Source: Treponema sp. (GTDB taxonomy: Bacteria; Spirochaetota; Spirochaetia; Treponematales; Breznakiellaceae). From it: a stretch of DNA of 9,516 bases. The notes beneath the pieces were generated by a model, which had not been told where the DNA came from, made no database searches, and saw only the letters and a program-made list of their open reading frames with translations. Every line of letters begins with the position of its first letter. The first letter of the stretch is position 1. Location: the NCBI GenBank assembly GCA_031278755.1, contig JAITJV010000017.1:1-9516 (forward strand), given 5' to 3'. Of this stretch, positions 1-6,645 are shown in pieces. The position numbers were made by a program, and so were the translations under genes.

Positions 1-488
1 CTTTTCTCAGAAACCTTCTCCGCTTTGCGGACACCTTCATGTTCTTTTATCCCATCGCCCTTATCTGTATGTCCGTAAGCCGGGCTTACAGGCGCATAGG
101 CGACTGGGCCGCGGGAACCCTGGTGGTGTATACCTCCCATTCCCTGGCGCCTCCGCCTCAACGGCCCGGAGGACGATCCCTTTCCGATGCGTGGTTTCGG
201 AATCTTGACCCGGTGGTTTCTCCCCGCCCCCTTTCGGGGGAAGAGAAACAGGCCCTTATGGTATTTGCCCGCCGTTATCCGCTTTTGGGCGAAGCCAGGG
301 CCGATGAGATTGCCCGGCCTTTTGCGGCTTTTCTTGAACGTTCGGGAGGAACGCCGGCCGCGGACGGAATTTCCGCGGATTCGGGAAACCCGAATGGTTC
401 AAACGGCGTTTTCCGTTTTGAAGTTCCCGGCTCCGCCGCGGCCTTTCTTTTGGGAATTGCACGCGGGGCCGCGGGGGGGATTCTGTGA
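1..488 (+). CDS. RDD-family membrane protein, C-terminal part (5' end outside window)
   Basis: The reading frame is open from base 3 to the TGA at 486-488 and encodes FLRTFSRFADTFMFFYPIAL before the stretch reading MSVSRAYRRIGDWAAGTLVV. This is the last part of an RDD domain: a hydrophobic segment, then a basic loop, then the hallmark R-x-G-D-x-x-A-G-T-hydrophobic motif. The ATG at 39 lies inside the conserved hydrophobic segment and has no Shine-Dalgarno sequence before it, so I read it as an internal Met and the gene as starting upstream. After the RDD domain comes a soluble tail of about 110 residues, with a Pro/Arg-rich linker, a helical piece (ALMVFARRYPLLGEARADEI) and a Gly/Ser/Ala-rich end. 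Such tails are common on RDD proteins sitting beside SpoIIM-family genes. RDD proteins are small multi-pass membrane proteins of mostly unknown role; some have been linked to ion transport. It overlaps the next gene by 4 bases. Confidence 0.85.
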   Translation, partial: FLRNLLRFADTFMFFYPIALICMSVSRAYRRIGDWAAGTLVVYTSHSLAPPPQRPGGRSLSDAWFRNLDPVVSPRPLSGEEKQALMVFARRYPLLGEARADEIARPFAAFLERSGGTPAADGISADSGNPNGSNGVFRFEVPGSAAAFLLGIARGAAGGIL

Positions 489-1450
489 CCGAAAGCGCTT
501 TCTTGAAACGGAGGGAAGCTTCCTGGAGGGAATTCGAACTTCTTGTAAACGGGAACCGGAAGGAGATACGGAAAAAAGTTTCCCTCTTTCCCCGGGCTTT
601 CCGGGAGCTGACGCAGGATCTTAACACCGCAAGGGCCCACAATTTTGACGCGGCGATCATTGAAAGGCTCAATATTCTGGTCAATGAGGGAAGCCAGATC
701 CTTTACGGCCAGCATGAATGGTCCTTGAAAATTTTTGCGCGTTTTGTGCTTCGTACTTTTCCGGGGAAGGTGAGGTCCCAGTGGAAAGGCATAGGCGCCG
801 CCTTCCTTGTTTTTTACGGGCTTGCCTTTTTTACGGGCGTCCTGTGCGTACGCTTTCCCGATCTTGTCTACGAATTCGTCCCTGAATCCGAAGCGGCCGG
901 CATCGCCGAATCGTATGATCCCGCGGGCGGTCATTTTCTTGCCCCGCTTGACGCCGGTTCCCGGGCCGATATGTTCGCCTATTATATTTACAACAACATC
1001 ACCATTGCGTTCAGGACTTTTGCCGGCGGCGTCCTTGCCGGAATAGGGAGTCTTTTTTTTCTCTGTCTCAACGGTATTTTTTTGGGGGCGGTATCGGGGC
1101 ATATCATAAATCTCGGATTCGGGAAAACGTTCTTTTCTTTTATCATCGGCCATTCCAGTTTTGAATTGACCGCGATCGTTCTGAGCGCCCAGGCGGGGCT
1201 GCTTCTGGGCTATCGTTTCTTTATTCCCGGGGGCCTCAGCCGGAGCGAGGCGCTGCGCAGGGCCGCCGGCGACGCCCTGCCGCTTGTCTCGGGGAGCGCC
1301 CTGCTTTTGGTTGCCGCCGCCGTCATCGAAGCGTTCTGGTCGCCTTTGCATACGCTGCCGCCGGCGCTCCGTTTTGGCGCGGGCGCATCAGGCTGGATAC
1401 TTCTTTTTCTCTATTTCCTTTTGTCCGGCCGGAAAGGGGAAGAAAAGTGA
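485..1450 (+). CDS. SpoIIM-family (DUF95) integral membrane protein, non-sporulation type
   Basis: A 321-residue protein with a GTG start that overlaps the RDD stop as GTGA; a run of seven G (473-479) just upstream serves as Shine-Dalgarno. Residues 1-100 are a soluble, helical, charged N-terminus. Hydrophobic segments follow at about 103-121, 174-206, 217-246, 264-284 and 300-314. The family signature is clear: a YNNITIAFRTFAGGVLAGIG stretch (169-188), LNGIFLGAVSGH (195-206) and a GHSSFELTAIVLSAQAGLLLG stretch (222-242), with the conserved His and Glu of SpoIIM/DUF95 proteins. SpoIIM itself is part of the Bacillus engulfment machinery, but homologues outside endospore formers usually sit with RDD, MoxR and DUF58 genes, as here. 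I therefore infer a membrane scaffold or channel-like role in that complex and no link with sporulation. The family assignment is firm and the function is not known. Confidence 0.88.
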   Translation: MTESAFLKRREASWREFELLVNGNRKEIRKKVSLFPRAFRELTQDLNTARAHNFDAAIIERLNILVNEGSQILYGQHEWSLKIFARFVLRTFPGKVRSQWKGIGAAFLVFYGLAFFTGVLCVRFPDLVYEFVPESEAAGIAESYDPAGGHFLAPLDAGSRADMFAYYIYNNITIAFRTFAGGVLAGIGSLFFLCLNGIFLGAVSGHIINLGFGKTFFSFIIGHSSFELTAIVLSAQAGLLLGYRFFIPGGLSRSEALRRAAGDALPLVSGSALLLVAAAVIEAFWSPLHTLPPALRFGAGASGWILLFLYFLLSGRKGEEK

Positions 1451-2883
1451 GTTCTCCCCTTGAAGGCGCCGTTACGATGCGGCGCAGGAGCGTGTGGGAA
1501 GCGGCCGATTCGGGGCTGCTTCTCTGGCGGGAAAATTTTGTCTATTTCCTTCCCTTTTTTGCCTTTCCTTTCTGGGTATGCGCTTTTATTCTCAGGCTTC
1601 TTCCGTATTCCATGCGGTACTGGTCCTGGATCATCCTCTGGTGTCTCAAGCCGTTTTTTGACCGCATGGTTCTGCATGTAATTTCCGTGCGTTTTTTTGA
1701 ACCTCACGCGGGGGCGCCGCGGATCCTCCGGGGGTTCGGAAAAAGCCTCTTCCGATCCATTCCCGGAGATCTTTTGTGGAGGCGTTTCAGCCCGTGGCGC
1801 GCCGTCATGACGCCGGTCCGCGTTCTTGAAAGACCCGGGGCCCGCCGCATTCGACAGAGGAAAAAAAACCTGGTAAAGGGCGGCATTGATTTCTGCGTTG
1901 TTCTTTCGATCTGGGGTTTTGTCCTTGAATGGTTTCTGCTGGCCGGGGAAATTCTCTTTGCGGTTATTATTGCTGAACTTGTGCGCCCCGATCTGCTTGT
2001 TTCCGTTTCCGCTGATTTTTTTTTGTATCAAAAGGAGATATATATATTTGCCGCGTGGTGTTTCAACCTGATGCTGGTGGAAAGCATGTATGTATGCATG
2101 GGTTTCGGCCTTTATATAAACAGCCGCGTGGAAATTGAAGGCTGGGATCTGGAGATCGTCTTCCGGAAGTTTGCCGAAAAAGCAAAACCCGTTTCCGCGC
2201 CCGCGGTGTTTGTCTGTATTTTTTTTCTGCTGTTTCCGCCGGGAAGCGGCGCCGAAGATCTTTCAAACGGCGGGGTTCCCCTGGGATCGCTTGAAAAAAT
2301 TTTTGAATCAAAAGATTTTGGAGGTGAAAAGGACAGTTGGGGAATACGCTGGAAGAATGAAGCCGAAAACGAAACGGAAACAATTTCCATTGCCCCCTGG
2401 GTGGGAAACATAAAGCAGATATTCGGTTCCGCCCTCCGCTTTGCGCTTGTAGCCGCAATAGCCGCTTTGGTGTTTTTGATGTTTCTTTATATGAGAAAAA
2501 ACCGTCTTCCCGGCGGCGTGAAAAAAAAGAAATACCGGGGAGCGGCGGCCGTTTCTTCCGTTGAAAGCGCCGAAATTCTTTTTGAAAAGGCCCTTGCGTT
2601 CCGCCGGGAGGGCTGTATACGGGAAGCCTGGGCCGCTTGTCTGGCCGGAACCCTCTCCGCCTTTTCGGAATACCGGGGCCTTGAGTTTCCCGCGGACGCG
2701 ACGGAATACGACTGTCTTTCCCTTGTAAAAAAATCCGGTCTTGACGCCGCGCCTTTTGCCGGCCTTGTAGAAAACTGGATTGGCCTGGCGTACGCCGGAA
2801 AGGATCCGGCGGAAGGGGCCTTTGAGCGGGCGGTGGTTTTCGGCAGATCCGTCGCCCTTGACGCCGGAGCGGAGGGGGCATGA
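1447..2883 (+). CDS. Multi-pass membrane protein with DUF4129-like C-terminal domain
   Basis: A 478-residue protein with a GTG start in a GTGA overlap, preceded by GGGGAAG. Two parts are visible. The N-terminal half has hydrophobic segments at about 31-53, 58-72, 147-178 and 197-222, ending in INSRVEIEGWDLEIVFR (224-240), a motif frequent in membrane proteins of these clusters. A further hydrophobic segment at 249-264, ending PPGSGAEDL, reads like an internal signal/anchor that would place residues 266-328 outside the membrane. A membrane helix (331-348) follows, then a Lys-rich patch (MRKNRLPGGVKKKK) and a cytoplasmic domain. In that domain ALAFRREGCIREAWAACLAG and YRGLEFPADATEYD match the DUF4129 pattern, a helical TPR-like fold with the 'rG...pa.aTe.E' element. 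The gene fills the slot between SpoIIM and DUF4350 genes where DUF4129 proteins are usual. Family assignment is moderate, function unknown. The gene carries long homopolymers (9 T at 2016-2024, 8 A at 1861-1868 and 2521-2528). Confidence 0.75.
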   Translation: MSSPLEGAVTMRRRSVWEAADSGLLLWRENFVYFLPFFAFPFWVCAFILRLLPYSMRYWSWIILWCLKPFFDRMVLHVISVRFFEPHAGAPRILRGFGKSLFRSIPGDLLWRRFSPWRAVMTPVRVLERPGARRIRQRKKNLVKGGIDFCVVLSIWGFVLEWFLLAGEILFAVIIAELVRPDLLVSVSADFFLYQKEIYIFAAWCFNLMLVESMYVCMGFGLYINSRVEIEGWDLEIVFRKFAEKAKPVSAPAVFVCIFFLLFPPGSGAEDLSNGGVPLGSLEKIFESKDFGGEKDSWGIRWKNEAENETETISIAPWVGNIKQIFGSALRFALVAAIAALVFLMFLYMRKNRLPGGVKKKKYRGAAAVSSVESAEILFEKALAFRREGCIREAWAACLAGTLSAFSEYRGLEFPADATEYDCLSLVKKSGLDAAPFAGLVENWIGLAYAGKDPAEGAFERAVVFGRSVALDAGAEGA

Positions 2884-4040
2884 GCAGGTACGCGGGGATC
2901 ATCGGCATGGTTTTTGCCGCGGCGGCCGTACTGGGGATCATCGCCTATACAAAGCTGGAGATCTATCCTCTCAAAAAAACAGTTGAGGTTTCCCGGGAAG
3001 CGCGGGCCAATGATTTTCTCGCCCTTGAACGGTGGCTTAACGCCAACGGGCGCCCCGTCCGGAAAATCTCAGGCGGCTCTTCCGCCGATATAACAGGGAC
3101 CCCGGAAAAGACGGTTTTTATTCAGTCCTCCGTCTTTAACTGGGATGATTCAGACATGGACAGTCTTGTTTCGTGGATAAACGGCGGGGGAAATCTTATT
3201 GTTTCACTGGACTATGCTCCGCAGGGGGGAGGCCCTCCCGCTTCTTTCCTTTTGGGATTCGGCGTACATGTTGAAGCGTACCCTTTTGAAGATGAAGAAA
3301 CGCCCGGCGGCGAAAGCGCCGATGCGTCCGGCGTTATAGGAGCCGGCGGCGAAATTCAGCATAGGGAGGATTTTTTCCCCGCTTTTGATTACCGTTTACG
3401 CTTCAAAATTTTTTTTCCGGAAGAAAGAACCGGCTGTAACGCAGGACGGCCTGAAACATTTACCGATCATGATGGAAATATAAAACTGGTGAATATTCAG
3501 GCGGAGGAAGGAAGGCTGACGGTGTTCGGTTATCCGGATTTTATGGTGAATTACAATCTTCGTTCGGAGACAAACGCCCGTTTTGCGTGGAGCCTTTTTG
3601 AGGAAGGAAGCGTGTTGTTCATACGGGGAAGACGGATCGTACAAAGTTTTTTTGGAAAGTTCGCGGAGCGCGGGGATTTCGTCCCCCTGTGCGTTTCCCT
3701 GCTTGTTCTTGTCGTTGCGGGTTTCTGGATGGTTATACCGGTTTTCGGCCTGGTGCGGGGCGGAGGGAAAAGCCGCGCGCGGCCCATACAGGAGCGCTTC
3801 CGCGCCGAGATACGCCTGTTTAAGAAATACCGTTCCCTTTCGATCTACCTTGATCCGTACCTGAGGGAACTGCGGAGAAAAATTCCCGCCGGGAATCTCC
3901 CCGCCGGAAAATCTTTCGCCGCCGAAACGGAAAGCGAAATACAGAGGATTGAATCTGCTTTAAGATCGGGAAAGAAGATGAGCAATAAAGAAATAATCCG
4001 GAATCTTTTATTTCTGGAAAAAACCATGGAGCGTTTATGA
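2880..4040 (+). CDS. DUF4350-like membrane-anchored protein
   Basis: A 386-residue protein with an ATG start in an ATGA overlap and a strong GGAGGGGG ribosome site just before it. One N-terminal membrane helix (about 5-23) is followed by a large extracytoplasmic domain containing SREARANDFLALERWLNANG (38-57), the DUF4350 opening motif ('S..r.NpflA..r.L...G'). Next come an alternating beta/alpha segment with the strands VFIQSS and GGNLIVSLD (79-111), an insertion with acidic and Gly-rich stretches (135-165), and RLTVFGYPDFMVNYNLRSETNARFAWSLF split over 212-240. A second membrane helix (268-291) leads to a basic cytoplasmic tail with RPIQERFRAEIRLFKKY (301-317). This layout of anchor, GATase-like/ThuA-like outer domain, helix and cytoplasmic tail is that of DUF4350 proteins, which neighbour MoxR genes. 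Role unknown; it probably couples the outer face to MoxR/DUF58 inside. It overlaps the MoxR gene by 4 bases. Confidence 0.78.
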   Translation: MSRYAGIIGMVFAAAAVLGIIAYTKLEIYPLKKTVEVSREARANDFLALERWLNANGRPVRKISGGSSADITGTPEKTVFIQSSVFNWDDSDMDSLVSWINGGGNLIVSLDYAPQGGGPPASFLLGFGVHVEAYPFEDEETPGGESADASGVIGAGGEIQHREDFFPAFDYRLRFKIFFPEERTGCNAGRPETFTDHDGNIKLVNIQAEEGRLTVFGYPDFMVNYNLRSETNARFAWSLFEEGSVLFIRGRRIVQSFFGKFAERGDFVPLCVSLLVLVVAGFWMVIPVFGLVRGGGKSRARPIQERFRAEIRLFKKYRSLSIYLDPYLRELRRKIPAGNLPAGKSFAAETESEIQRIESALRSGKKMSNKEIIRNLLFLEKTMERL

Positions 4041-5014
4041 TGGAAGAGAAAAACCTCACCGCCCGCGAAGCCGCCGAAATTCTTGTAAAGGTAAAAGCGG
4101 AAATTGCCAAAGCCTTTATCGGGCAGGCGGAACTGGTGGATCACGCCCTTATCACCCTGCTTGCCGGCGGACACCTTCTTGTAGAAGGCGTACCGGGGCT
4201 GGGGAAGACGCTTCTTGTCCGCTGTCTCGCGCGGGCCATAGGCGGGCGGTCCAAACGGGTGCAGTTTACCCCGGATCTTATGCCCGGCGATATTACCGGC
4301 AGCGTTATTCTGGATACGCAGACGGGGAAATTTTTTTTCCGGCAGGGGCCGGTGTTTACCAATCTGTTTATCGCCGATGAAATCAACCGCGCCCCGGCAA
4401 AAACCCAGGCGGCGCTTTTTGAATCCATGCAGGAATACCAGGTGAGCCTTGACGGTCAGGATTATCCCCTGCCCGATCCCTTTATGGTTCTTGCAACCGA
4501 AAATCCTTTTGAGCATGAAGGGACATACCCCCTGCCTGACGCCCAAAAGGACCGCTTTCTCATGAAAATAACCGCCGTTTATCCCCCCGCGGAAGAGGAG
4601 AAGGCCATGGTCGAGCGGGTCCTCGCGGGAACTACAGGGGCGGAACTTTCCGCCGAAAACGTGCAGGCTGTTCTTGCCCCCGAAGGTTTTAACGCGCTCC
4701 GGAATCTCGCCTCGCGGACAAAAACCGATCCGGCGGTTATTGATTATGCCGTGCGCCTTACCGCCGCGACCCGCACCAGTTCCGCCGTTCAGACAGGCGC
4801 CGGTCCGCGGGGCAGCCTTGCCCTGATCCGCTGCGCCCGGGCCAAAGCCCTTCTTGAGGGCAGGGATTTCGTACTGCCCGACGACGTCAAAAGCCTGGCG
4901 CGTCCCGTGCTGGCCCACCGGCTTACCTTTTCGGCGGAAAGCGAGCTGGAAGGCTTAAGCGACGAGCGCATTATTTCGGATCTTCTGGCAAAGACCGGGG
5001 CCCCGCGCGTATGA
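4037..5014 (+). CDS. MoxR-family AAA+ ATPase
   Basis: A 325-residue AAA+ ATPase of full family length. Walker A is GVPGLGKT (51-58). Walker B is LFIADEINRAPAKTQ (110-124), with the catalytic Asp-Glu at 114-115. Sensor 1 lies in VLATENPFEHEGTYPLPDAQ (151-170), with Asn156; the LPDAQKDRF stretch (166-174) is the typical MoxR loop, and sensor 2 is GPRG (256-259), where many MoxR proteins have SPRA. The C-terminal lid helices follow (DFVLPDDVKSLARPVLAHRL). No membrane segment is seen, so it is cytosolic, probably a hexamer. MoxR ATPases act as chaperone-like remodellers that insert cofactors or assemble complexes, often with a vWA partner. The start overlaps the DUF4350 stop (ATGA), and a second ATG follows at once at 4040, so either could be used; GGAG at 4026-4029 fits both. 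The next gene starts within its stop (ATGA). Confidence 0.95.
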   Translation: MMEEKNLTAREAAEILVKVKAEIAKAFIGQAELVDHALITLLAGGHLLVEGVPGLGKTLLVRCLARAIGGRSKRVQFTPDLMPGDITGSVILDTQTGKFFFRQGPVFTNLFIADEINRAPAKTQAALFESMQEYQVSLDGQDYPLPDPFMVLATENPFEHEGTYPLPDAQKDRFLMKITAVYPPAEEEKAMVERVLAGTTGAELSAENVQAVLAPEGFNALRNLASRTKTDPAVIDYAVRLTAATRTSSAVQTGAGPRGSLALIRCARAKALLEGRDFVLPDDVKSLARPVLAHRLTFSAESELEGLSDERIISDLLAKTGAPRV

Positions 5015-6327
5015 AACCGGGGAAGGCTCTTTTTATCGCCGCCCTTGCGTGGTTTTTTCTCGGAGCCGCCGCCTTTTTCTCGGAGCCGGTTTCCCTGATC
5101 TGGTTTCTCGCGGGCCTGAGTTTTCTTCCGTTGATAACCGCCGACGCCCTTGCGCTGCGCCTTTTTACCGACAGGCTTGAACCTTCGAGGGAACTTCCCC
5201 TGTCTCTTGCCCAGGGGGAGGGCGCCCGGGTTACCCTTACATTCAAAAAGGGAAAAAGGCCCCTTGTTCCGTCCGCGCTGCTTTACGATCTCCATCCCCT
5301 TTCCATGGATTCAAACGTTTTTCCCGCGCGTCTTGATTTGAAAATACTGAAAAAAAGGGACCGCGGCGGCGCCGCGCTGATCTTCACCTATACGGTAACG
5401 CCCCGGGAACGGGGCCGCTGGCTTTTTCCGGGGCTTGAACTTCTCCTTGATTCGCCGCTCCGTTTCTGGCGGCTCAAGGTTTTTCATGACTGCAAAAGCC
5501 GCGGGCGGACCTATCCCGATTTCAAAAAAATCGCCGCCGCCGGATCCCTCAACGGCCTCATGTCCGACAGGGGCCAGCGGAACATACGCCGGAGGGGGCA
5601 GGGGCTGGAATTTATGAGCCTCCGCGATTATCAGGAAGGGGATCCGGTAAAGGCAATAGACTGGCGGGCGACAGGCAGGCGGCGGAAATTCACGGTCCGC
5701 GAATACCAGGATGAACAGGATCAGCAGATTCTCTTTGTTCTTGATTCGGGTTACCGTCTTCCCGGAGAGGAATTTGACAGCGCCCTGAACGGTATGCTGC
5801 TCCTTTCTTACGCCGCGTTGAAACACGGCGACGCCGTAGCGGCCCTGACCTTCGGCGCCGAGGAGAAGTGGTTTCCTCCCCGCAAGGGAATGAGCACCTT
5901 GACGGGCCTTATGAACGGCCTCTTTGATCTTGAGTGCGCCCCGGCGCCCTCGTCTCCTTTTTCCGCCCTTGAGACGGCCCTGGCCCGGCTGCACCGGCGC
6001 ACCTTCATCATCCTGGTTTCCAACTTCAGGGAAGAGGACGGTGAATCGCTGTCCTGGATACTTCCCCGCGTCAGAAGGCGGCATCTTCTTCTTCTGGTGA
6101 GTTTCCGTGAAAAGGGAGCCGGGGCGGCGCTTCGCGGCGGAGGGCGGATTTCCACTGCGGATGAAATACTGGAAACGGCGGCGGCCTTTTCCTACCTTGC
6201 CGCCCGGCGGCGGCTTTACCAAAGCTGGGAGCATCTGGGGCTTCTTACCCTGGAAACCACGCCGAAGGAAATTTCAACGGCGCTGATCAACCGCTACCTC
6301 AGCGTAAAACGATCCGGGGTATTGTAG
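5011..6327 (+). CDS. DUF58 protein with degenerate vWA-like fold
   Basis: A 438-residue protein that closes the operon. Two membrane helices lie at the N-terminus (about 5-24 and 28-46). A beta-rich segment (55-165) resembles an immunoglobulin/CARDB-like region with RERGRW (132-137). The DUF58 core follows: GQGLEFMSLRDYQEGDPVKA (196-215), then IDWRATGRRRKFTVREYQDE (216-235), which is the family diagnostic. The vWA-like fold continues with QILFVLDSGYRL (239-250), MLLLSYAALKHGDAVAALTF (262-281) and TFIILVSNF (331-339). The metal site is degenerate: DSGYR replaces a DxSxS motif, which is common in DUF58 proteins. A MoxR gene almost always lies just upstream, as here, and the two are thought to act together. 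The ATG overlaps the MoxR stop (ATGA). The Shine-Dalgarno is poor, so translation probably depends on coupling. The stop is TAG at 6325-6327. Confidence 0.92.
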   Translation: MKPGKALFIAALAWFFLGAAAFFSEPVSLIWFLAGLSFLPLITADALALRLFTDRLEPSRELPLSLAQGEGARVTLTFKKGKRPLVPSALLYDLHPLSMDSNVFPARLDLKILKKRDRGGAALIFTYTVTPRERGRWLFPGLELLLDSPLRFWRLKVFHDCKSRGRTYPDFKKIAAAGSLNGLMSDRGQRNIRRRGQGLEFMSLRDYQEGDPVKAIDWRATGRRRKFTVREYQDEQDQQILFVLDSGYRLPGEEFDSALNGMLLLSYAALKHGDAVAALTFGAEEKWFPPRKGMSTLTGLMNGLFDLECAPAPSSPFSALETALARLHRRTFIILVSNFREEDGESLSWILPRVRRRHLLLLVSFREKGAGAALRGGGRISTADEILETAAAFSYLAARRRLYQSWEHLGLLTLETTPKEISTALINRYLSVKRSGVL

Positions 6328-6346
6328 AATTCCGTGAATGGCGTTG

Positions 6347-6358
6347 TTCAGAAACAGT
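6347..6358 (+). repeat. Second copy of the operator 12-mer TTCAGAAACAGT
   Basis: These 12 bases are identical to 6648-6659, which form the left arm and centre of the perfect palindrome over the hydroxylase promoter. Here the mirror arm is missing: AAATATTTTATTC follows instead. It lies 20 bases past the DUF58 stop and 301 bp upstream of the promoter copy. It may be an auxiliary half-site for the same regulator, or half of a direct repeat flanking the AT-rich block. Confidence 0.5.
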
Positions 6359-6375
6359 AAATATTTTATTCGTGT

Positions 6376-6452
6376 TGAGGGGTTTAACAAGAACCTGCCC
6401 GCCGGTTCGCGGGGGAGCTTCAGGACGCTTAAAAAGGGTGTTAAACCACTCA
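6376..6452. repeat. 77-base nested inverted repeat downstream of the DUF58 gene
   Basis: The outer arms are TGAGGGGTTTAACA (6376-6389) and TGTTAAACCACTCA (6439-6452), 13 of 14 positions pairing with one G/A mismatch. Inside, CCTG (6394-6397) pairs with CAGG (6421-6424), and CCCGC (6398-6402) pairs with GCGGG (6409-6413) around a six-base loop. It starts 48 bases after the operon's last stop. No U-run follows the outer arm, so it is not a classic intrinsic terminator. It could be a 3'-end stabilising structure, a REP-like dispersed repeat or a very small inverted-repeat element. Confidence 0.6.
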
Positions 6453-6559
6453 TCTGTGGATTTAATTTGGTTTGCAAAATCAAGAATTTTTATAATGAAT
6501 ATAACGCCTTTCCATTATCAACCATAATTTCCTTTAATTTTTAATTGCTATTAATCTTG

Positions 6560-6589
6560 TCAATTTACCTCAATTTACCTCAATTTACC
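6560..6589 (+). repeat. Three tandem copies of a 10-mer (TCAATTTACC)
   Basis: Three exact head-to-tail copies of TCAATTTACC occupy 6560-6569, 6570-6579 and 6580-6589. The period of 10 bp is close to one helical turn, so all copies face the same side of the DNA. They end 22 bp before the -35 box, that is about -87 to -58 from the predicted start site, where an activator would commonly bind. The position suggests a regulator site, but simple tandem duplication is also possible. Confidence 0.6.
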
Positions 6590-6611
6590 GAATGCCGTCA
6601 ATATCCTCTCC

Positions 6612-6640
6612 TTGCTTAATTCCTCTTTCCCGTCTATAAT
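6612..6640 (+). promoter_or_regulatory. Sigma-70-type promoter of the molybdenum hydroxylase gene
   Basis: The -35 box is TTGCTT (6612-6617) and the -10 box is a perfect TATAAT (6635-6640), with an exact 17-base spacer. The predicted start of transcription is near 6647, giving an untranslated leader of about 62 bases before the ATG at 6709. It is the best promoter match in the window and is correctly placed for the gene downstream. Confidence 0.75.
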
Positions 6641-6645
6641 AGAAT

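Noticed and set aside
275..1351. Long minus-strand open frame (358 codons) opposite the RDD and SpoIIM-family genes
   Set aside because: It is a mirror of GC-rich coding DNA. The translation is Lys/Arg/Pro/Gly-rich with no domain, while the + strand frames show clear RDD and SpoIIM motifs.
2016..2024. Homopolymer runs (9 T here; 8 T at 1053-1060, 8 A at 1861-1868 and 2521-2528) as phase-variation tracts
   Set aside because: Runs of 7-9 A or T occur throughout this coding DNA where Phe and Lys codons cluster. None is placed at a promoter or gene start in a way that suggests switching.
3845..4918. Minus-strand open frame of 357 codons opposite the MoxR gene
   Set aside because: It lies wholly antisense to an unmistakable AAA+ ATPase and has no recognisable motifs or ribosome site.
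6491..6496. A second perfect TATAAT as an extra promoter
   Set aside because: The best -35 match with acceptable spacing is only TTGGTT at 18 bases (6467-6472). In AT-rich DNA this is weak evidence, and the promoter at 6612-6640 is far better.
6338..6544. Small + strand open frame (68 codons) in the intergenic region
   Set aside because: It has no Shine-Dalgarno sequence, starts 10 bases after the DUF58 stop, crosses the nested inverted repeat and ends in AT-rich DNA. Its peptide looks like translated repeat, not a selected protein.
6560..6589. CRISPR-like array or plasmid iterons
   Set aside because: There are only three contiguous 10-base copies with no spacers, no cas or replication gene, and a location just upstream of a promoter.
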